Of a stretch of DNA of 64,000 nucleotides, positions 54,519 to 64,000 are shown one piece after another; position 1 is the stretch's first letter; each line of letters starts with the position of its first letter. Origin of the DNA: Orobanche coerulescens (taxonomy: Eukaryota > Streptophyta > Magnoliopsida > Lamiales > Orobanchaceae). A program made the position numbers and the translations under genes. The stretch lies in NCBI GenBank assembly GCA_033398695.1, contig CM065811.1, forward strand, positions 118,219,501 through 118,283,500. Direction: 5' to 3'. The notes below the pieces were generated by a model. The model ran no database searches, was not told where the DNA came from, and saw only the letters and a list, made by a program, of their open reading frames with translations.

Positions 54519-55682
54519 ATGAAAATTGTACAAAGGGCAGCGAGGTTCTGTTGCATTAACGATGAATTATACAAGAGATCCTACCTCAGTCCATACTTGT
54601 GGTGCGTTTCGGAAGAAGAAGGGCGGGGTATACTGGAAGAAATCCATGAAGGGTGCTGCGGTGATCATACCAAAGGAAGGGCGCTAATTAGCAAAACACT
54701 AAGAGCTGGTTTTTTCTGGCCGACCATGAGCAAGAAAGTGGTGGAGATGGTTAAGTGGTGCTAAAAATGTCAAATGCACGCACCCTTAATTCACATCCCA
54801 GCTGAAGATATGATTACCATGGGAGCACCCTGTCCTTTCGCTAAATGGGGAATCGATATCATGGGGCAGTTTACACCTGGCTCGGGAGGAAGGAAGTTTT
54901 TAGTAGTAGCCATAGACTACTTCAGCAAGTGGGTAGAGGCCGAGCCCGTGGCCACCATAACCGAGCAAAGAATCATAATTTTTCTGTTTAACAACATTTG
55001 CTGCAGGTACGGAGCGCCCCAAATACTTATCTCAGATAATGGAACTCAATTCAATGGGAAAAAAACCCAATCCTGGTGCGAGGGGATGCATATCAAGCAA
55101 AGGTTCGCTGCAGTTGCTCATCCGCAGACTAATGGACAAGTGGAGATAACTAACAGAATAATCTTGCAAGGGATCAAAACCCGCTTAGACAAAGTTGGAG
55201 GAGGATGGGTGGATGAGGTTAGCTCGGAACTATGGTCATACAGGACCACACCTAGATCTTCAACGGGGGAAACACCCTTCAGTATGGTATACGGGTCCGA
55301 AGCCGTCATCCCGGCAGAAGTCGGAGAAATGTCCCATCGGGTTCGATGGTTCAACGAGGAGAAAAATGAGGAAATAATGAAGGAGGCGTTGGACACCATA
55401 GAAGAAAGAAGAGAAGCGGCCGCAACACGAACGGAAAGATACAAAAGCCTGACAAAAGCAGCTCACGACAAAAGAGTCAGGAAGAGACAGTTCCAAGTTG
55501 GTGATTTGGTGCTTAGGCGGGCTGATGCCCTCAGAAAAACAGGAAAACTTGAGCCGAACTGGGAGGGCCCTTACAAGGTAATCCGAATTTATGCATGGGG
55601 AGCTTATGAGATCGAGGATATGGAAGGGCACCCCATCAAAAGACCTTGGAACATATGCCACTTAAAAAAATATTTTGTATGA
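54519..55682 (+). pseudogene. E6 integrase
   Basis: Zinc-binding region (HEGCCGDHTKGRALISKT, then WCKC-like text with a TAA at 54762-54764 between the two final Cys). The catalytic core is open for 302 codons: VVAIDYFSKWVEAEP (first Asp), LISDNGTQFNG (second Asp), HPQTNGQVEITNR (Glu), all three acidic residues present. The C-terminal part has FQVGDLVLRRAD, EPNWEGPYKVIR and WNICHLKKYFV with TGA at 55680-55682. The core looks intact; the element is disabled by breaks elsewhere. Confidence 0.93.
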
Positions 55683-55770
55683 AGAGGTGTGGAGAAAAGC
55701 TTGTGATGTTTTAATAAAAGTCTATTACAAAAAAAAATCTCTGAATGTGTTGATCGAGTAAAACTAGAAA

Positions 55771-56094
55771 TGACATCTGATCAGGTGAAATGCCTTCAGA
55801 TCCGAGTAAGGGTGAACCGCCCTGTGACATCTGATCAGGTGAAATGCCTTCAGATCCGAGTAAGGGTGAACCGCCCTATGACATCTGATCAGGTGAAATG
55901 CCTTCAGATCCGAGTAAGGGTGAACCGCCCTGTGACATCTGATCAGGTGAAATGTCTTCAGATCCGAGTAAGGGTGAACCTCCCTATCACATATGATCAG
56001 GTGAAATGCCTTCAGATCCAAGTAAGAATGAACCGCCCTATGACATCTGATCAGGTGAAATGCCTTCAGACCCGTTGAATGGTGAATCGCCCTT
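55771..56094. repeat. 54-bp tandem array in E6 spacer, six copies
   Basis: Units start TGACATCTGATCAGGTGAAA at 55771, 55825, 55879, 55933, 55987 (variant) and 56041, spaced exactly 54 bp. Because 54 is a multiple of three, frames on both strands stay open and look like repeat proteins; no start context or family supports translation. Confidence 0.95.
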
Positions 56095-56556
56095 CAAATC
56101 TATAACCAAGGGACCCTCGATTTCAGGTAGAGGTAAACCACCCCGATATATAAATAGCCTCGGGCTTAGAGTACGAGCCGACCTATAAAAAAAAGGATCA
56201 TGTCGAGACTATATCCCACTTGAGAGAGTTGGAAATATCCGAGCAACCTTAAGCTCTCAAAATTTGTTCGCAATACCCGACCTGTACTAAAGGTCGGTGA
56301 TAAGGTTAGGTTGAATCAACCTAAAACCACCAAACCATTAAAACTTGTAAGGTCGAAGTGGTTGGGTTATATTTAAGATGTTGCAAGATTTAAAATAATA
56401 AAGAGCATTTGAGCTATACTAGGAAAAGGTCGGGTTATATTTGGAAGTAGTCATATTGATTCAAACAGTTCAGATACATTGAGGTTACAATCGACGCCGA
56501 GCCATATTAACTTAAATTTGAAACAAGCTATGTTTTCATAAACAGGCCGGACTCCT
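56095..56556 (+). other. E6 spacer
   Basis: Non-coding sequence between the repeat array and the antisense gene. It contains GACC(T)-rich and GGTCGG words similar to the E6 LTR; nothing else recognised. Confidence 0.6.
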
Positions 56557-58392
56557 TTATAGACTCCCCAAGGGCGTCCTCCCACCAGGCTGCCTCAGGA
56601 GATTCGTCCACATCCCCAGACCAACCCAAAGGGACGGGAGCCCCATCCCATGCAGCATCCCGGTCCAGCTCGCCATAAAGCCCAAAGCAGCTAGTTGCTC
56701 GCGAGCACGAGTTAGAGCAAAATCGAAATATTGCGTCGCGGCAGGATCCAGCTTGACCAGATAAGCGGTAGAATTGTGATACCGGGCTAGGAGGGCAGAA
56801 CAGTAAGCCCCCAGGAAAGAGTAACCGACATCACTGGTCAGAAATCGACGTTGGCCATCCATCACTCCATGCTCATAAGATGATCCCTCAGATCTGGCCT
56901 CGGCTAGTTTAGCTTCCAGCTGGGCGGCCCTCTCTGATTCTGCTTTAGCCTGAGCATCAATTTGGGGGACCTTCTCCAACTCCGCCTTAGCAAGGCCTAT
57001 AGCTGGGCAACCTTCTCGGATTCGGCCTTAGCTTCCGACAACTGAGCCTCGAGATGGCCCACCTTCTACGATTCAGCCTAAAACTGGGCCTTCAAAAGTT
57101 TCAACTCTTGGTTCAACTGAACGTTGGCCATCTGAGCCCGTTCCAAAATCGCCTCCCGCTCAGAGCTTTTCTTAAGGGCAACATCTAAGCGATATTCCCT
57201 CTCCTGAAGCTGAACAGAGAGATCGGACGTAGCCTCCAGGGCGGCCGCCAGATCGGCTGATATCTGGGTAAGCTGGGAGGAGGACGAAGCGCCGATCTTA
57301 TGATCTTCCGCAAAGGTCACAAAGGTGGCGCAGAACTGCGCAAAAAAGAAGAAAGCCACATCAGGACGTCAAAGGGTAATAATAAACATAAAAGTAGTAA
57401 AGAAGAGGAGGAAGGCGAAAAGAGGAATACCTTCCCAAAATACATCATCATGGCATCAAAACGAGGGCCCTCCGCGGCATCTCGTAATGCCTGCTTATCC
57501 CTAGCTGGGATCATGGAGCTGAAATATGGAAGAAACTTATGCCACTCCTTACAATGGAGAAAAGTCTCCATCGCCGGACCAGGAGGACCTGCAGTCTTCG
57601 GCCGCTTGGAAACAGGGGAGCTGGAGGAATGGGCCCTCTTGGTGACCTGAAGCTGCCGAGACGAGCTTACAGGGCTCCGCCCAGTGGTCAAGGTAGGAGT
57701 CAGGTCGGAGGGGAGAGTCACCCCAGCTTTGGAGTGAGAGGAGAGCTTCCGCTTAGTTTTTGAGGAGCCCTCCGCCCTTTCTTTAGGGGGATTCGTCGAT
57801 TTGGGGACCTTCTCCTTCGTCGGTTCAGCCAGCTTGGAGGCGTCAGATTGGCAGGTCCGCATGAATCGATCTATAAAAATCAATACAAATGGTCAGTAAG
57901 ATAGCCAAAAACCAAAATAACAAAGATTATACTATGGAAAGAGCCGTTAAAACCTACCAATATCAGGGATAGCTGGGTAAGGATTCGAGCTCAGCCCACA
58001 ATGGAATAGAAGATCATGAAATTGCGTCAGCTGGAAAGCATTGTAAGGAATGGCATTCCATTCCCGAACTTTCTCGACCCACCCAGCTTGGATAGAACTG
58101 CGCCTGTGAATAGGATCCTGGCTCGGAGTGGCTCGCATCCATTCCGTGGAGAAATCCCAGGAGTCAGCCGAAGGAAAAAGAAACGCGACCTCCAGTCCTT
58201 CACATTGGAAGGGAGGTGGGTAAAGAAATGGGCATTGTTTTGCGATGTTAAGTAAAAGGAGACTTTAAAGCTCTTTAGCCCGAAACAAAAATAGAAAAAT
58301 CCAGGTCGGGTTCCTCGTGTCTATAATGACACAACACGAGAAAACCGACCATATAATGAAAGGAATTGGGAGAAAACTGGTTGAGAGGAAGA
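56557..58392 (-). pseudogene. E6 antisense spliced gene, 5' part cut by E10
   Basis: Visible exon A from 58392 to 57958 carries KDWRSRFFFL (58203-58171) and, after a frameshift, STEWMRATPSQDPIHRRSS and AFQLTQFHDLLFHCG. Intron 57957-57871 (GTAGGTTTTAACGG donor, GATTTTTATAG acceptor, phase 1). Exon B 57870-57431 is Ser/Pro/Lys-rich and ends PRFDAMMMYFGK. Intron 57430-57336 (AAG/GTATTCC donor, TTTTTTGCGCAG acceptor, phase 0). Exon C 57335-56557 is a coiled coil (SEREAILERAQMANVQLNQE, AESERAAQLEAKLAEARSE) with a stop at 57078-57080 and frameshifts near 56980-57060. Both splices keep the frame. Same architecture as the E8 antisense gene; function unknown. Confidence 0.8.
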
Positions 58393-60327
58393 TGTTAGGA
58401 TTATGCCCTCGAATGCCACTCAGAGGTTGTTGAGTGAGGGCATTGTACTTGTAATTATGTAAACCATTTATATAAGGCAAATGAATGTTTCTTTATTTAC
58501 TGGTAGTTACTGGCATTCCTAACTCGTAAATAAACATATAGAAACTAGTCCGTGTATTTGAGAGCAAAACGTTCCACTCTTTATTGGATAAAGGGGGCGG
58601 CACTGGAAAGGTTATAGCTCAAATACTTAATGTTCGCAAGTCGATGAAACTTGACTGGGCGTTAAGTTTATGTGAAGACTTGTATGACGTGTTCTTTGAC
58701 ATGGAGAGTGCGTGTCGAACGCTAATGGTTAGTGGGAGCACACGTTATAGGTATGCTAATTGGATTAGTATAGTCGAACCGACTCACCCTCGATTCGTCA
58801 CACGGATTTCACTCCGGGACAGTCAATGACGGAATCGAAAGGTTGTGATAGGTATTCGTGGACCTTCGACTTGAGGATTTAGTAGGGATGTGCTTGTGAC
58901 GTCAAGATTTTCATTAGAGTAGTTTGACCCTATAAACCGGAAGGCGGGGGTCAACCTCGACGTGCATCTTGACGGGCAAGTAGCAGGTCCTACTGAATAC
59001 CAAGTTAGAATTCTTTCTCCCGTTAGTGAGTGGGTTATATGTCCTATGCGGTTATTGGCAGATGAGATCATAAGTCTTTGGCCAAAGCATTGGAGCTAGT
59101 TGTATTAGATACACGACAGCTCGATGATCTCGATTTGCATTAACGCATGCATAGCGTCAAGCATGATAGGGTTTGACCGACCGTGACCCTATAACTTGAT
59201 CGGGACATTTGAAAGAAGGGTTTATACGTATCTTGCTATTCACGTGAGAATGGTTCTTGAATGATCCCAATCATCCGTTCTCGGTTGGGTGCAGTAGCCA
59301 CCAGCCGCTAGGTGGTGCTACTACTCTTTGGTTCCTCCCATTGCTGACTGAGACGGACCTACCGAGTCGCGCAATAGGATTGACGACGGAATGAATAAAG
59401 CTAATTCTCTCATTATGAATATTAGATATTGGATATCTAATTTTGGAACATTAGATGTTTAAATCGATTTATTGGATAAATTGATTTACGGCCTAATGAA
59501 TTAAATATTTCACTGCGTGATTAATTTAATTCATGAATATAATTATTTCTTGGAGAAATTAATTATGTTATTTTGTATTTGATATGTTTAATTAATTGGA
59601 TTAATTAAACGACACAAATACATCGGAACGGAATCAGAATTTATCTGTTTGGACTCGCGGGAGTCCAAAACGAACCGAACTTGTCCGATTTCTACATGGG
59701 CCAACCCCCACATTTCCACCCACTTTCATATGGACCCTTGTTCCATTCTTTAATGTTTTGATCATTGAGGTGGTGGGGCTTTGATTCTCATAATAATGAG
59801 ATGTTACATGTGAAGAGTTGAATAAATGAAGAAGACATCTCTCACTTGAGATTCCAAGCCAATTCCAACGTGAATAGAGAGTAGAGAGAGAGAGAAAAGA
59901 CTTCTCCAAGTCTTCTTCATCTTTGTTCATCAACTTCTTCTTCATTTTTCTTGGAGAAAAATTGAGAGAAATTATTGAGAGATATATTATACACTTAGAG
60001 TGTAGTAATAAATAGCTTCATCACTTAGCTCTAGCCGTATTCTCGGAGGATAGCAAGGTGATCGTCGTTCCGGTCGTTTTTCCGGCGCGTGGCAAGTAGA
60101 GACGCGGTGCTTTCGGCGTTGGATCATTCAAGAGCTTGGGGAATAGCTCAAGAGAAGGTTATCCATTTAATCAACGGACTACGAGGGTATGTTTCGCGTA
60201 TCTCTTGTATTTCGTTTTTGATATTCGTATATACGTAGCTCGATTGATCCTCGTAGGGATTCGGATCGAATTAATTTTTGTTTTACCGCTACCGCTGGGC
60301 CTTCGTTTTAGGCACCGAATCCCAACA
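58393..60327 (+). repeat. E10 5' LTR (1935 bp)
   Basis: TGTTAGGATTATGCCC to CGAATCCCAACA, homologous to the E7 and E3 LTRs. A GATATATTATACAC TATA-like stretch lies at about 59979. It preserves an empty GAATT site at 59498-59502, the homologue of the insertion sites of E4 and E8. Confidence 0.93.
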
Positions 60328-60328
60328 G

Positions 60329-60340
60329 TGGTATCGGAGC
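60329..60340 (+). other. E10 primer-binding site
   Basis: TGGTATCGGAGC one base after the LTR end; Met-tRNA type with one difference from TGGTATCAGAGC. Confidence 0.85.
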
Positions 60341-61989
60341 GTAGGTCTTGCGATCGCATATACAATATTAGCATTTGGAATGCTCGATTAGATGGTGAAT
60401 GATTTGGAATCATTTTAGTCATAATCGTGGTATATGTTTTTACGTTCGTTGTAGTTATATTTTTCGTAAGTTTATGTCTAAATATAAATCTTAATTTCTT
60501 GGAAATATGATTTATATTGAAGATATGAATATTGGAGAATATAGATATTGGATATCCGGTCGAAAAACTAGTCCCGAAATGCCGTTGGGCCAGTCGGGAG
60601 GGGTCGGAAGTCGGGGCGCGGCCGAAGTGTGCGGCCGGCACAGGCAGCCAGCATCTTGTGGGCCGCGGCCGATCTCGAGGCAGCCGCAGGGCTCTTTGGC
60701 GGCCGGCCGGAAGCCGATCGTGATCGGCCATGCGGCATGTCTGTAGGCATCTGCCGGCAGTGACTCGGCCATGGCAGGCCAATTTTGCCCCGGCTCGATT
60801 TTTTCGTGTATTCTTGAAAATTAATCTCCCGCATGTTAAATTGGATTTAATATGATTAAAATGATTTATGGTATTTCATTTTATAAGGGAAATTTGATTA
60901 ATTGGAATATTTATTGTCGACCGAATTATTTTGAACGTTATCATATTACCGATTGTGTGAATCGATTGGATCGGTTTGTATTGTTGATTGAATCAATGTA
61001 TCTCTACGCTTTCCATTTATTTAGTATTTATTGAATGAATGCTTTTGAATGGGGATGTGGTTCGTGGACTTAGTTTTTGAATCGTTCGTTTTATTCGATT
61101 GGGTTGTAAAGGCCGTTTTGAGCCTATTTATTTTACTAGAAAAATTTGTATCTAGGATGCAATTTTCAATGTAAAATTTATATGTAATGACGAAGACCGG
61201 AGGAAGATCCATTTCGAGAAGACGAAGATTCAAGACGAAGACTTGTAATTAAATTACGGAGTTTTTGTTTTCTAAGGCAGTCCATGAACCACATGTTGGT
61301 AGCAACTAGGTTGTGAATGGTTGTTTCATATTGTATGAATGCCACAAACGCGCTTAAATGATTAATGTGCAAAGTGTAACGCTAATCGCGAAAATTCTCC
61401 CACGATAAATTATTAAGTTTATAAGGTTTCAAGGTTTTCCTTCCCTCCATCGAGTTTTCGGGAAATTGAAATCCAAACCGGATGTGCTATGCTTCCGAGT
61501 TATCGGGGTAGTCTTTCGAGGAGGACGGATAAATTACTGAGAGCGCATTGGATGCCTTCGGTTGGAGCAAATTTTATCCCTAGAAACCTGATAGGTTGCC
61601 GGATAAGATTCAATTGTGAAAATGATTTGCGTCGATGGTATAAACTTAACTTGTTCACGAACCATAGAAACCGTATAGGTTGAGGGGAGTGAACAAGGGG
61701 AAAAAGAAGATCGAATCATCCATTAGATGGGTTGGTGTTGGACACCACTTTATGAAAATTAATAGACTAGAAACCTGTTCGGTTGCCCTCTATTAAGATT
61801 TATAAAGAACTCGATCACCACTATGAAGTAGAGCGACGATACTTCCGGATTTCACATGGGAGTGTGTTATTCCGATAAAAATAGTGGGATCTAGGTAACA
61901 AGAATAGAAAAGACCTTAATTCTATACTCAGAACATAATATAACAAGTCACTAATTAATCTGTTATGCTTAATGCAGACATAACTCAAT
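60341..61989 (+). other. E10 leader
   Basis: Untranslated and mostly AT-rich. It contains a sharply GC-rich patch at about 60570-60800 with GGCCGGCC and GCCGATCGTGATCGGC palindromes. Three short hairpin motifs with AACC...GGTT arms lie at 61585-61597, 61669-61681 and 61772-61784. No coding content recognised. Confidence 0.65.
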
Positions 61990-62760
61990 ATGACAATGAA
62001 TCCACTCATGATTCGAAAAGAACACCCTGATTGGACCTAACTTTGTGGACTGGTTCCGCAACCTGATGATAGTACTCAGTATAGAGGCACTGGGATACGT
62101 CTTAGAGACGGACATTCCGGCACCTCCTGTGCGGACCAGAGTCAATCAGGAAGAGATCGAAAACCACGAAAAGTGGGTTAAGGATGACGTAAAAGTAGCA
62201 TACATGATGGCTTCTATGTCTAATGAGCTTCAGAGAGCTCATGAGAAAATGACTTCTGCTAGGCAGATTCTATCTCACTTAACCGAACTTTATGGTGAGC
62301 ACGTGAAGCGCTAGATATGAGATATCTAAGCAAGCTGTTCGGTGCAAGGATGAAGGAAGGTGAGAAAGTTGGGAACACGTCCTCAAAATGATATCCATGA
62401 TCGAGAGATTGGAGGCTCTTGATTTTAAAATGGATACTTCTCTCAAACCGACCTTATCCTACAGTCTCTCACGATTCCTTCTCACGATTTGTTATGAACT
62501 TCAACCGCAATGAGATTGCATATAATTTAGTGGGCTAATGAACAAACTTGTGACCGCTCGGTCTCGGATGAAGACTCCACGGATGAAGGAGTACGCCCTT
62601 GTGATTTCTTACGGACTTGAAGTCTAAGAATAAGAAGAAAAAGACCAAGAAGCGGATGGACCTCAAGCAAAGGACCTTAAGGGTAAGGGCAAGGCCCCGA
62701 TGGTTCCAAAGAACAAGAAGAAGAAGGATGCTTGTCTCAAGTGCGGTGGTGGGCCCTTTG
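61990..62760 (+). pseudogene. E10 gag
   Basis: The copia gag domain is recognisable from FEKNTLIGPNFVDWFRNL (near 62013-62065) through MIVLSIEALGYVLETDIP and WVKDDVKVAYMMASMSNELQ to RQILSHLTELYGEHVKR with TAG at 62312-62314. It then decays in shifting frames. The nucleocapsid knuckle near 62722-62775 starts DACLKCGG but is broken by a frameshift before ARDCP. The true start is unclear; a TGA lies in frame just upstream of FEKNT. Confidence 0.85.
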
Positions 62761-62819
62761 GGCTAGAGACTGTCCGATTCTTCATGGCACTTAGTCTGAG
62801 AACTTTTAGTTTTGGAAAC

Positions 62820-63111
62820 AAATTGTTACCTTCGTATTTTCTACTTCTGAATCTTTGGATTAAGTGCTAGTTCTCATATTTGTACCGTGAATCGGGATCT
62901 AGAACAAAGTAGGAAGCTTGGAGCTGGAGAAGTTATGATCACGGTCGGAAGCGGGCATAGTGTCGAGGCGACCGACATAGGATCACTTCTTTTGGGTTTA
63001 GAATCCGGCTTTGTTTTGACTTTAGAAGATGTACTTGTTTTGCCCAAGGGGCACAAAAACATTGTATCCATTCGGTCATGGACCGAAAAGGCTTTTCATT
63101 TTCATTGGTGA
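62820..63111 (+). pseudogene. E10 protease to pre-integrase region
   Basis: LSASSHICTVNRDL near 62856-62900 stands where copia proteases have an Asp-Ser-Gly catalytic site, so the catalytic Asp is not seen. It is followed by GEVMITVGSGHSVEATDIGS and LTLEDVLVLPKGHKNIVSI, typical of the protease to pre-integrase stretch. A TGA at 63109-63111 ends it; the same frame continues in the next feature. Confidence 0.85.
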
Positions 63112-64000
63112 TGGTTCTGCAAAATTTATTTTAGAAATAAACTAGTGGGTACTGCTACATTGTTGAATGGATTGTATCATCTAAATCTCGGCAACAAAGT
63201 AGTTGTGAATACTATGACTAGAAAACGTGGTAGGGATGAAACCAATCAAGTTTTGAAATGGCATCTAAGACTTGGTCATGTTGGTCAGACCAAGGTTTAC
63301 AAGATGGAAAAAGATGGACTTATGGGTCCATTGGGATCGGATCCATTTCCTACTTGTGAATCTTGCCTTAAAGGCAAAATGACTAAGTCCCCCTTCACAG
63401 GGACTTTTGAAAGAGCCGATAAATCGGGATTAATCCATACTGACGTTTGTGGTGCTTTGGAAGCAGCACGTGACGGATATCAATATTTCATTACGTTTAC
63501 AGATGATCATACTAGGTATGGTTATGTATACTTAATGAAACATAAATCCGAGGCCTTTGAGAAATTCCAGGAATTCAAGGCCCTAGTCGAGAAAGAAACT
63601 GGTAATCATATCAAAGCACTTCGGTCGGACCGAGGTGGCAAGTATATGAGTACGGAGTTTGACGAGTTCCTTAAGGAACATGGAATAGTTTCACAACTAA
63701 CACCTCCAGGTACTCCTCTGTTAAATGGTGTGTCAGAAAGAAGGAACCGGACCCTATCGAACATGGTCCGTTCCATGCTGGGCTATACTGACTTGCCGAT
63801 TTACCTATGGGGGTATGCACTCCTGACTGCCGCTTACATCTTGAACAGATGTCCTTCCAAATCCGTTCCTAAAACTCCACATGAGATGTGGGAGGGCAGG
63901 AAACCAAGTCTTAATCATATTAGGATTTGGGGATGTCCCGCCTATGTCAAGAAGACTAAGGTGGAAAAGTTGGAAGCTAGGTCTGTGAAGGGACGTTTCA
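63112..64000 (+). CDS. E10 GAG-pre-integrase and integrase core, open to window edge
   Basis: About 296 codons without a stop, running off the right edge. It shows LNGLYHLNLGNKV, the HHCC zinc-binding stretch WHLRLGHVGQTKVYKM and CESCLKGKMTKSPF near 63260-63400. The core follows: LIHTDVCGALEAARDGYQYF (first catalytic Asp near 63440), SDRGGKYMSTEFDEFL (second Asp near 63627) and LLNGVSERRNRT (Glu near 63735). It ends at HEMWEGRKPSLNHIRIWGCP and LEARSVKGRF at 64000. No ATG of its own; part of the polyprotein. It contrasts with the decayed gag and protease of the same copy. Confidence 0.92.

Larger units (their letters stand above)
28130..58392 (+). mobile_element. E6: Tat-lineage Ty3/gypsy element, interrupted by E7, E9 and E10
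   Basis: 5' LTR 28130-28825, TGGCGC-type primer site, gag (28876-30063 continued at 48262), protease and RT (48497-49707 continued at 52952), RNase H, second RNase H, integrase (to 55682), a spacer with a 54-bp repeat array, and an antisense gene cut by E10 at 58392. The 3' LTR is outside the window. The second RNase H, the TGGCGCCGTCTGTGGGA primer site and the antisense gene match Tat-lineage elements such as Retand. Coordinates cover the nested elements. Confidence 0.92.
58393..64000 (+). mobile_element. E10: Ty1/copia element, right end outside window
   Basis: 5' LTR 58393-60327, primer site 60329-60340, a 1.65-kb leader, decayed gag and protease, and open pre-integrase and integrase to the edge. 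Same family as E3 and E7. It is inserted in exon A of the E6 antisense gene after GAAGA (58388-58392), the presumed left target duplication. Confidence 0.92.

Noticed and set aside
55764..56078. Repetitive open frames on both strands that look like repeat proteins
   Set aside because: Produced by a 54-bp tandem array whose period is a multiple of three; no start context, no family.
58584..58829. 81-codon frame with VSGSTRYRYANWIS, also seen at 13195, 31612 and 47819
   Set aside because: Recurs because it is LTR sequence of the shared copia family; stops and indels differ between copies.
60507..60834. Several frames on both strands in the GC-rich patch of the E10 leader
   Set aside because: GC-rich DNA has few stops; frames on both strands overlap and none has a recognisable product.

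Overview
This window is plant nuclear repeat DNA and I see no host gene in it. Every stretch I can assign belongs to LTR retrotransposons of the Ty3/gypsy and Ty1/copia groups, inserted into one another. Supporting evidence is paired long terminal repeats, tRNA-primed binding sites (TGGTATCAGAGC-type and TGGCGC-type), polypurine tracts, 5-bp target duplications, chromodomain-type Ty3/gypsy polyproteins, Tat-lineage polyproteins with two RNase H domains, and long-LTR copia elements. A flowering plant, probably a eudicot with a large repeat-rich genome, is the best guess; the species cannot be told. Elements are labelled E1-E10.

Layout. E1 (1-7829, minus strand) is a Ty3/gypsy chromovirus cut by the left window edge. 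It sits in E2 (7830-10389, plus), a partial chromovirus-type LTR. E2 sits in E3 (10390-26403, plus), a decayed copia element whose 3' LTR is split by E4 (13966-25532, minus), a full-length chromovirus with perfect GAATT target duplications. E3 in turn interrupts E5 (26404-28129, minus), a very decayed copia fragment and apparently the oldest layer. On the other side E5 is cut by E6 (28130-58392 and beyond, plus), a Tat-lineage Ty3/gypsy element.

E6 contains three later insertions: E7 (30064-48256, minus copia, GTTGA duplications), E9 (49708-52946, solo chromovirus-type LTR in minus orientation, CAACC/TAACC duplications) and E10 (58393 to the right edge, plus copia). E7's own 5' LTR is split by E8 (35025-47138, plus, Tat lineage, AATTC duplications). 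Reading E6 across these insertions rejoins gag (30063 to 48262) and reverse transcriptase (49707 to 52952).

Gene content is gag, protease, reverse transcriptase, RNase H and integrase, nearly all broken by stops and frameshifts. The most interesting content is accessory. Both Tat elements (E6, E8) carry, between pol and the 3' LTR, an antisense gene with GT-AG introns and a coiled-coil C-terminal part. In E8 there is a TATA box in front of it. Three different chromovirus LTRs (E1, E2, E9) carry arrays of ACGTACGT palindromes just upstream of a TATA-like box. Two unrelated Ty3/gypsy elements (E4 and E8) are inserted at the same homologous pentamer, in the same relative orientation, in LTRs of two copies of one copia family.
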